Source: Planctomycetota bacterium
GTDB lineage: Bacteria; Planctomycetota; J058
Reading direction: 5' to 3'
DNA: 64,000 bases
Assembly (NCBI GenBank): GCA_023954375.1
Contig: JAMLIC010000022.1
Span: 82,501 to 146,500, forward strand
Under the pieces are notes generated by a model, which did no database searches, was not told the origin of the DNA, and was given only the letters and a program-made list of their open reading frames with translations. A program made the position numbers and the translations under genes. This document shows, piece after piece, positions 58,995-64,000 of the stretch; within the stretch, counting starts at the first letter, position 1; every line of letters begins with the position of its first letter.

Positions 58995-60830
58995 ATGGCG
59001 ATCCAGGTCTATTGCGATTGCGGCAACACGATGAGCGTGCGCCCCGACCTGGGGGGCAAGAAGGTCAAGTGCAAGGCCTGCGGGGTGGTGCTCCGCATCC
59101 CCGAGGTGCCGCTGGACGAGTCGGCCGAGGCGCCCCCGGCGCCGGCCCCGCCGCCGAAGGCGAAGGAGCCCGCCCCCCCGCCTGGCGACGTGGCCGACTA
59201 CGAGGTCGTCAAGGAGGGGGAGCTCCAGCTCTCGTGCCCCACGTGCGGCGCGCACTGCGCGCCCTCTGACTCGGCCTGCCTGGCGTGCGGCGCGGAGCTG
59301 GGCGGGGAGGGGGCGGCGGGGCTCCTGGCGCGCGTCCCGCGGCCGGTGCTGTTCGCCGCCCTCGGCGTGATCGGCTTCGGGCTCCTGGGGCTCTTCGGGC
59401 ACTCCCTGTGGAAGGCGTCGCGCCCGGCGTCCTACACGCGCGACGGCTTCTCGCTCCTCAACGCCGGCGACGCCGCCGCGGCCCAGGCCGCCTTCAAGGA
59501 GGCGCTCGCGTTCGACCCGCAGTACGCCGAGGCGCACCTGGGCCTCGCCGAGGTCGGCGCCAAGACGCGCGACCCGCTCCTGCTCGAGCGCCACGGCCAG
59601 CGCGGGATCGCGGCGGCGACCGACGCGCACCAGCGCGCGCGCCTGCGCCTGGCCCTCGCCCGGGTGAAGGTGGACGCCGGCGACTACAAGTCGGCGCGCA
59701 ACCAGGCGGTCGACGCCAAGGACGACGACCCGGACCTCGCCCCCATGGCGCGGGGGATCATCGGCCTCTCGGCCGTGCTCGCCGGGCAGGAGGAGGAGGC
59801 GCTGGCCGAGCTGCGCTTCGCCGCCGCGCAGCGCGTCGACGAGCCGCGGATCTACCGCGAGCTCGCGGAGCTGCTCATGAAGCGCTCGGAGTGGGTCGAG
59901 GCCCGGACGAACGCCGAGCAGTGCGCCAAGCTCGTCGACGACGACCCGAAGCTCTGGCTGACGCTGGCCGAGCTGCGGCAGCTCACGGCGGACCAGCCCG
60001 GCGCCAAGGTCGCCCTCGTGCGCGTGATCGAGCTCGACGAGCAGAGCGCCCAGGCCCACTCGCGCCTCTCGGCGATCCTCCTCGCGGAGGGGGCGCTCGA
60101 CGCCGCCCTCGAGGCCTCCGAGCGGGCCTGCAAGCTCGCGCCGGAGGACCTCGAGTCGCGGCTCGCCATGGGGCGGATCCTCCTCGCGCTCGACCGCCCC
60201 AAGGCGGCGCAGGAGGAGCTGGAGAAGGCGCTGAAGGTCGGCTCGAGCTGGGAGGCGGAGTTCCTCCTCGGGCGCGCCCTGCTCGCCACCGGCGACGCCC
60301 AGGGCGGCGCGCGGCGCATGACGAGCGCGCTCGACAAGCGCCAGGACGACCTCCCCCTGCACCGGGAGGCGGCGCGCCTGGCGATCGAGGCGAACGCGGG
60401 GGCCGCGGCCGCGGCGATCCTCCAGCGGATCATCTCGCGGCACGACCGCGACTACGACGTGCACCTGCTGATGGCCCGGGCGCTCGCGGGACAGGACGGC
60501 GGGCGGGTGCGCAACGACGCGCAGATCCAGGACCACCTGCGCCGGTGCATCGACATCGACCCCGCCCGCCGCGACGCGCCCGCCGTGCTCGGCGCGCACC
60601 TGCTGGAGAAGCTCGAGAGCGACGCGGCGATCGAGGTGCTCGACCGCGCGCTCGAGCGCAACGCCCAGGACAAGGAGCTCCTGTTCCTCAAGGGGCGCGC
60701 CTGCATCCGCGCCAAGCGGTGGGACCAGGCGATCCGGGCCCTCGAGGCGCTGCGCGTGGTCGACGCCGCCTACCCCGAGCTCGACCAGTGGCTGCGACGA
60801 GCGCACGAGGGCAAGTTCTACGGCGAGTGA
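58995..60830 (+). CDS. Membrane-anchored zinc-ribbon/TPR protein
   Basis: A 611-residue protein with two N-terminal zinc ribbons (C7, C9, C26, C29; then C81, C84, C95, C98) separated by a Pro/Lys linker, one membrane segment near 118-134 (VLFAALGVIGFGLLGLFG), and a TPR array from about 145 to the end (LNAGDAAAAQAAFKEALAFD, AEAHLGLAEVGAK, ALEASERACKLAPEDLESRL, AIEVLDRALERNAQDKELLF). The first ribbon resembles those heading many planctomycete kinases and TPR proteins. Probably a protein-interaction scaffold; divergent from a gene of the same architecture, suggesting related functions. Confidence 0.85.
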   Translation: MAIQVYCDCGNTMSVRPDLGGKKVKCKACGVVLRIPEVPLDESAEAPPAPAPPPKAKEPAPPPGDVADYEVVKEGELQLSCPTCGAHCAPSDSACLACGAELGGEGAAGLLARVPRPVLFAALGVIGFGLLGLFGHSLWKASRPASYTRDGFSLLNAGDAAAAQAAFKEALAFDPQYAEAHLGLAEVGAKTRDPLLLERHGQRGIAAATDAHQRARLRLALARVKVDAGDYKSARNQAVDAKDDDPDLAPMARGIIGLSAVLAGQEEEALAELRFAAAQRVDEPRIYRELAELLMKRSEWVEARTNAEQCAKLVDDDPKLWLTLAELRQLTADQPGAKVALVRVIELDEQSAQAHSRLSAILLAEGALDAALEASERACKLAPEDLESRLAMGRILLALDRPKAAQEELEKALKVGSSWEAEFLLGRALLATGDAQGGARRMTSALDKRQDDLPLHREAARLAIEANAGAAAAAILQRIISRHDRDYDVHLLMARALAGQDGGRVRNDAQIQDHLRRCIDIDPARRDAPAVLGAHLLEKLESDAAIEVLDRALERNAQDKELLFLKGRACIRAKRWDQAIRALEALRVVDAAYPELDQWLRRAHEGKFYGE

Positions 60831-60895
60831 CGGGCCCGTCGTCGTGACGAGCGAGCGCGGTCACCGCCGGCGACCGTCTTCGACGCGGCCGCTGC

Positions 60896-62008
60896 TCAGC
60901 CCGCGACGGCGACGCGCCCGCCCCCGCCCTCGACGAGCAGCTCGGCCAGCGTGTCGGGGTCGACCGGCTTGACGAGGTGCTCGTCGAAGCCCGCCTGGAG
61001 CGCGCGCTCGCGGTCCTGCGCCTGGCCGTAGCCCGTCACCGCGATGAGCCTCACGCGCCGGCCGTGGCGCGCGCGCACGCGGCGCGCGATGTCGTAGCCG
61101 TCGAGCTTGGGCAGCCCGACGTCGACGATCGCCACCGGGGGCGGGTCGACCAGCAGCAGGTCGAGGCCCGCCTGCCCGTCGGCCGCCGGGTCCACGGCGA
61201 AGCCCCAGGCCGTCAGCAGCTCGCCCATGCAGGCGCGGATGTCGTCGTTGTCCTCGACCAGCACCAGGCGCCCGCGCGGCGCCTCGTCGTCGCCGGCGGC
61301 GGGGGGCGCCGGCGCGACGTAGAGCGGCAGCGCCGGGAGGCGAGCGGCCGCGCCACCGGGGCCCATGAGCTCCTCGACGACGAGGATCAGCCGCTCGCTC
61401 TGGCGGGTGATCACCTCGCGCAGGCGGGCGGCGGGCCCGGTCCCGCAGAGGTCCTTCTCCAGGAGCGCGGCGGCGTTGCGGATCGCGGCCAGCGGCGCGA
61501 GCGTGGACCCGAGCGCCGCACGGCGGTCACGGGCGTCGTACTGGCGGCGGCGGGCGCGGAGCGCGGCGCGCAGGACGCTCTGCAGGGTGGCCGTCGGAAC
61601 GGGGCGCTCCAGGAGGGTGACGTTGGCCGTCAGCGCGAGCCGCTCCAACGGGGCGGCGCCCAGGGCCTCGGGGGCCGCGAGGACGATCAGGGGGAGGTCG
61701 GACCAGGCCGGCTGGCCGGCGAGCGCGCGGGAGAGGAGGGCGACCGAGGCGGCGTTCAGGGCCTCCCCGGGCACGACGACCGCGCCGGCCCCGCTCGCGA
61801 GCTCGACCAGGAGGTCCGCGGCCGTGGGGAGGAGGCGGCAGGGGAGGTCCAGGGCCGCGCGGTCGACCGGGGCCTCGCTGCCGGGGGGCGCCCAGACGAG
61901 GATGCGGTCGTCACCTGGACCGTCCGCGTCCGCCGGGACGTCGGACCGCTGGCCCTCGTCACCGGTCGTGCAGCGATCCCAGGAAGTCGATCCGCCCTCG
62001 CAGCTCAT
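60896..62008 (-). CDS. Degenerate hybrid histidine kinase: dimerisation-like helices plus intact receiver, no ATPase domain
   Basis: A 370-residue protein. The N-terminal part (ILVWAPPGSEAPVDRAALDL, AGAVVVPGEALNAASVALLS, GQPAWSDLPLIVLAAPEALG) resembles a module that precedes HisKA in some hybrid kinases. A helical pair follows (LGSTLAPLAAIRNAAALLEK, LREVITRQSERLILVVEELM) aligning with HisKA, but the HELRNPL phospho-site is replaced, and the ATPase domain is missing. The last 120 residues are a complete receiver (LVLVEDNDDIRACMGELLTA, IVDVGLPKLDG, VTGYGQ, HLVKPVD). It may act as a receiver adaptor. The ATG at 62008 is a best guess; no strong ribosome site was seen. Confidence 0.72.
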   Translation of the reverse strand: MSCEGGSTSWDRCTTGDEGQRSDVPADADGPGDDRILVWAPPGSEAPVDRAALDLPCRLLPTAADLLVELASGAGAVVVPGEALNAASVALLSRALAGQPAWSDLPLIVLAAPEALGAAPLERLALTANVTLLERPVPTATLQSVLRAALRARRRQYDARDRRAALGSTLAPLAAIRNAAALLEKDLCGTGPAARLREVITRQSERLILVVEELMGPGGAAARLPALPLYVAPAPPAAGDDEAPRGRLVLVEDNDDIRACMGELLTAWGFAVDPAADGQAGLDLLLVDPPPVAIVDVGLPKLDGYDIARRVRARHGRRVRLIAVTGYGQAQDRERALQAGFDEHLVKPVDPDTLAELLVEGGGGRVAVAG

Positions 62009-62162
62009 GCCGGCGCCCCGGTGTTCACGCTTCCCGGCGCCACGGCAACTCCCCTGCCACGTGAGCCAACCCTGTCCCCCCTCTCCTTGAGGGAGGCCGG
62101 AGAGATCAACGACCGGGAATCCTCCCACGCCGTGGGTGAGATTCCAGCGCAGCCCCGGAGCG

Positions 62163-63290
62163 TCACCCGGACGCCCCGGCGCCCGGCGTGGCCTCGACGA
62201 GGGCCTCGAGTCGGCCGGCGTCGAGCCAGGTGGAGCGGCAATCGGGGCAGAGGTCGATCGGGACGTCCGTTCCGGGGTACGTGAGCTCCACGAGGGGCTG
62301 GCGGGGGCAGCGCAGGCAGAGCCTCGTCGTCTCCTGGCCGTCGCGGACGCGTAGCTTGCGCGACACGCCCAGGCAGATGGAGAGGAGGCCGGCGTCGAGC
62401 CAGGTGCCCCCGCAGCCGCCGCAGCGCTCCACCGCCACGCCGCGCAGCGGCGCCGGGGCGACGGCGCCGCCGCAGCGGGGGCAGCCGCGGACCTCGGCCG
62501 GCGGGGCCTCGAGGGCCAGCTCGCGCGCCCGCTCCCCGAGGTCGCGCTCCGGCGGCACGAGGTGCTGGACGGCCGCCCGCAAGGCGTCGAGCTCGCCCTG
62601 GTCGAGCCACACCCCGGCGCAGGCCGGGCACACGTCGATCCTGACCTGCGTGCCCGGGAACTCGACCTCCCGCAGCTCCTCCCCGTCGCGGAGGCACGCG
62701 GCCCCGGTCGGGGCGCCGTGGCGTGAGTCGACCCGCCGGTAGACGGCGATCGCGGCCGTGAGCTCCCCCGCGTCGAGCCACGTGCCGCCGCAGGCCGAGC
62801 ACTGCTCGACCGTGTTGCCGTCGCGGCGCAGGTACCACAGCCCCGCCTTGCACTTGGGGCAGACGGCCCGCCGCTGGGCCGCGAGCTCGGCGTCGGCGAT
62901 GAGGGCCAGGGCGCGCCGCCCGACGACCGGCTCCTCGGCGCTGTCGTCCGCGCGCGCGGCGACGTCCTGGAGCGCCGCCTTGAGCGCCTCGAGCTCGCCC
63001 CCGTCGAGCCAGATCCCCTGGCAGCCCGGGCAGCGATCGACCAGCACCTGCGTCCCCGGGAAGGGCAGCTCGACCAGCTCGCCCTGGCACCGCGGGCAGG
63101 TCACGCCCGACGGGGTCCCGGCCCCGTCGTCGATCTTGCGGTAGACCTCGATGAGGAGCGTCAACTCGCCCGGGTCGAACCAGACGCCCCGGCAGCCGGT
63201 GCAGACCTCGAGGAGCTGGCCCTCGCGCCGCACGTAGGCCAGCGTCGCGGAGCACTTGGGACAGGGCTGGGGCGGGAGGGCGTCGTTCAT
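62163..63290 (-). CDS. Protein of six TFIIB-type zinc ribbons in three tandem pairs
   Basis: A 375-residue soluble protein built from three repeats of about 120 residues, each with two zf-TFIIB-type ribbons. Ribbon A reads like CPKCKAGLWYLRRDGNTVEQ then CSACGGTWLDAGEL; ribbon B like CPRCQGELVELPFPGTQVLV then CPGCQGIWLDGGELEAL. Module four has lost one Cys pair (ACLRDGEEL), so it may not bind zinc. The conserved GxWLDxGEL after each second Cys pair is the family hallmark. Function unknown; such domains bind nucleic acids or proteins. The ATG at 63290 begins directly before the first ribbon. Confidence 0.85.
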   Translation of the reverse strand: MNDALPPQPCPKCSATLAYVRREGQLLEVCTGCRGVWFDPGELTLLIEVYRKIDDGAGTPSGVTCPRCQGELVELPFPGTQVLVDRCPGCQGIWLDGGELEALKAALQDVAARADDSAEEPVVGRRALALIADAELAAQRRAVCPKCKAGLWYLRRDGNTVEQCSACGGTWLDAGELTAAIAVYRRVDSRHGAPTGAACLRDGEELREVEFPGTQVRIDVCPACAGVWLDQGELDALRAAVQHLVPPERDLGERARELALEAPPAEVRGCPRCGGAVAPAPLRGVAVERCGGCGGTWLDAGLLSICLGVSRKLRVRDGQETTRLCLRCPRQPLVELTYPGTDVPIDLCPDCRSTWLDAGRLEALVEATPGAGASG

Positions 63291-63541
63291 CGCGGTGTCC
63301 CGGGGGCCCCTGTTGTATCGACCTCGGGGCGCCACGTCACCCGCCGGTCGGGACACGTCCGGCGCGCGCCAGCGCCGTCCCGCTCCGCGCCATCTCGCGC
63401 CCGTTGCGCGTCTCCCCCCGCCCCTCCCGCGGCGCGGAACTCCCGGGGCGCCGTGGTTGTGGGGGACGCGCCGGCACACCCGCGTTGGCTCCCCTCTTGC
63501 CTTGCCGTCGAGCCACCTCGCCCCGGAACGGAGGACGCGCG

Positions 63542-63934
63542 ATGATCATGGGCCGGCTCGAGCCGCGGACGGTGCTCTTGGTGGACGACGACCGCGACAT
63601 CAGGGACGCCGTCCGCGACCTGATCGAGGACGAGGGCTACGAGGTCGCCGCGGTGCGCCACGGGGGCGAGGCCCAGGAGTGGTTGCTGCGAAACCCGCCG
63701 CCCGCCGTGATCCTCCTCGACCTGATGATGCCCAACATGAACGGCTGGCAGTTCCTCGGCTGGCTGCGCGAGCGCGACGACGACCTCGCGCGGGTGCCCG
63801 TCGTCCTCGTCTCGGGGGCGCCCGAGCACGGCCTCGACCTCGCCCGCCGCTCCCGGCCCCTGCAGGGGTGCCTGGTCAAGCCGTTCGACGCCGACGACCT
63901 GTTGAAGAAGGTCGGCGACGCCCTCGCCGCATAG
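63542..63934 (+). CDS. Stand-alone response-regulator receiver (CheY-like)
   Basis: A 130-residue single receiver domain: Asp15-Asp17 pocket in LLVDDDRD, phospho-accepting Asp60 in VILLDLMMPNMNG, Ser/Gly in VLVSGAPEH, and Lys in CLVKPFDADDLLKKVGDAL. ATG with GGAGG seven bases upstream. No output domain and no adjacent kinase, so it probably acts by protein-protein contact or in a phosphorelay with a distant kinase. The dispersed repeat begins at its stop codon. Confidence 0.92.
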   Translation: MIMGRLEPRTVLLVDDDRDIRDAVRDLIEDEGYEVAAVRHGGEAQEWLLRNPPPAVILLDLMMPNMNGWQFLGWLRERDDDLARVPVVLVSGAPEHGLDLARRSRPLQGCLVKPFDADDLLKKVGDALAA

Positions 63935-64000
63935 TGTGATCGCGGCTGCGGCGGAGGATGGCGGGCGCTGCCGTTCGTCGGGGGCGCGAACGGGCCCCCA
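63933..64000 (+). repeat. Dispersed 3'-end repeat element, second copy (truncated by window end)
   Basis: Starting inside the TAG stop of the receiver gene, the sequence matches the minus strand from 40820 downward: about 40 bases with one mismatch, then looser similarity through a GTTCGTCGGGGG-like and GGGCCCCC segment. Both copies lie in the sense direction directly behind a stop codon. The copy continues beyond the window. Confidence 0.65.

Noticed and set aside
1..64000. CRISPR array, insertion sequence or prophage
   Set aside because: No regularly spaced direct repeats, transposase, integrase or structural phage gene was seen on either strand.

Overview
The window is a very GC-rich stretch of bacterial chromosome with dense coding, many GTG starts and widespread GTGA/ATGA stop-start overlaps. 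Very large Hanks-type Ser/Thr kinases with extra membrane and PDZ-like segments, zinc-ribbon/TPR membrane proteins, a BtpA-family protein and a complete 13-gene complex I operon with unusual subunit architecture suggest a Planctomycetota-like or similar deep-branching Gram-negative bacterium. Outer-membrane-type proteins and a Kdo/WaaP-family kinase fit a Gram-negative envelope. This placement is an inference; there is no rRNA or tRNA gene in the window to confirm it, and I saw no CRISPR array, insertion sequence or phage gene.

Layout. 1-7.4 kb: a partial gene, a secreted protein, a Sua5-like/LMW-phosphatase fusion, a lipoprotein, a beta-helix secreted protein, and a Ser/Thr kinase-TPR gene that is split by frame changes. 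7.5-14.1 kb: btpA-like gene, a 1,599-residue multi-membrane-segment kinase and nadA. 14.1-17.5 kb: a hairpin repeat and a three-gene MacAB/DevBCA-type export operon. 17.6-19.0 kb: a less GC-rich patch with a frameshifted ribbon-helix-helix-like gene and an unknown gene. 19.1-25.5 kb: a ketosynthase, chain-length-factor, dehydratase, ketosynthase operon resembling aryl-polyene-type systems, followed by a halogenase-like flavoprotein and an acyltransferase, with a DUF4288-like gene on the other strand. 25.55-40.5 kb: the nuo operon (nuoA, B, C, D, EF fusion, G-N) behind a good sigma70-type promoter, with strong hairpins in its only two sizeable gaps.

40.5-49.7 kb: a dispersed 3'-end repeat, a HEAT-repeat membrane protein, a DUF3187-like envelope protein, a NitT/TauT-type ABC transporter, then a degraded zone with fragments of two response regulators around a ferritin-like protein and a cupin. 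49.7-55.0 kb: an isoprenylcysteine-methyltransferase-like membrane protein, an OmpR/histidine-kinase pair divergent from a second DUF3187-like paralogue, and a Kdo-kinase-family protein. 55.1-64.0 kb: two zinc-ribbon/TPR membrane proteins transcribed divergently, a hybrid kinase-receiver protein without ATPase domain, a protein of six zinc ribbons in three tandem pairs, a stand-alone receiver, and a second copy of the dispersed repeat running off the window end.

The most notable items are the polyketide-like cluster with no visible ACP or ketoreductase and a dehydratase whose catalytic His is Gln, the dispersed repeat placed directly after stop codons, the unusual complex I subunits (EF fusion, NuoH and NuoL insertions), and several genes caught in decay.
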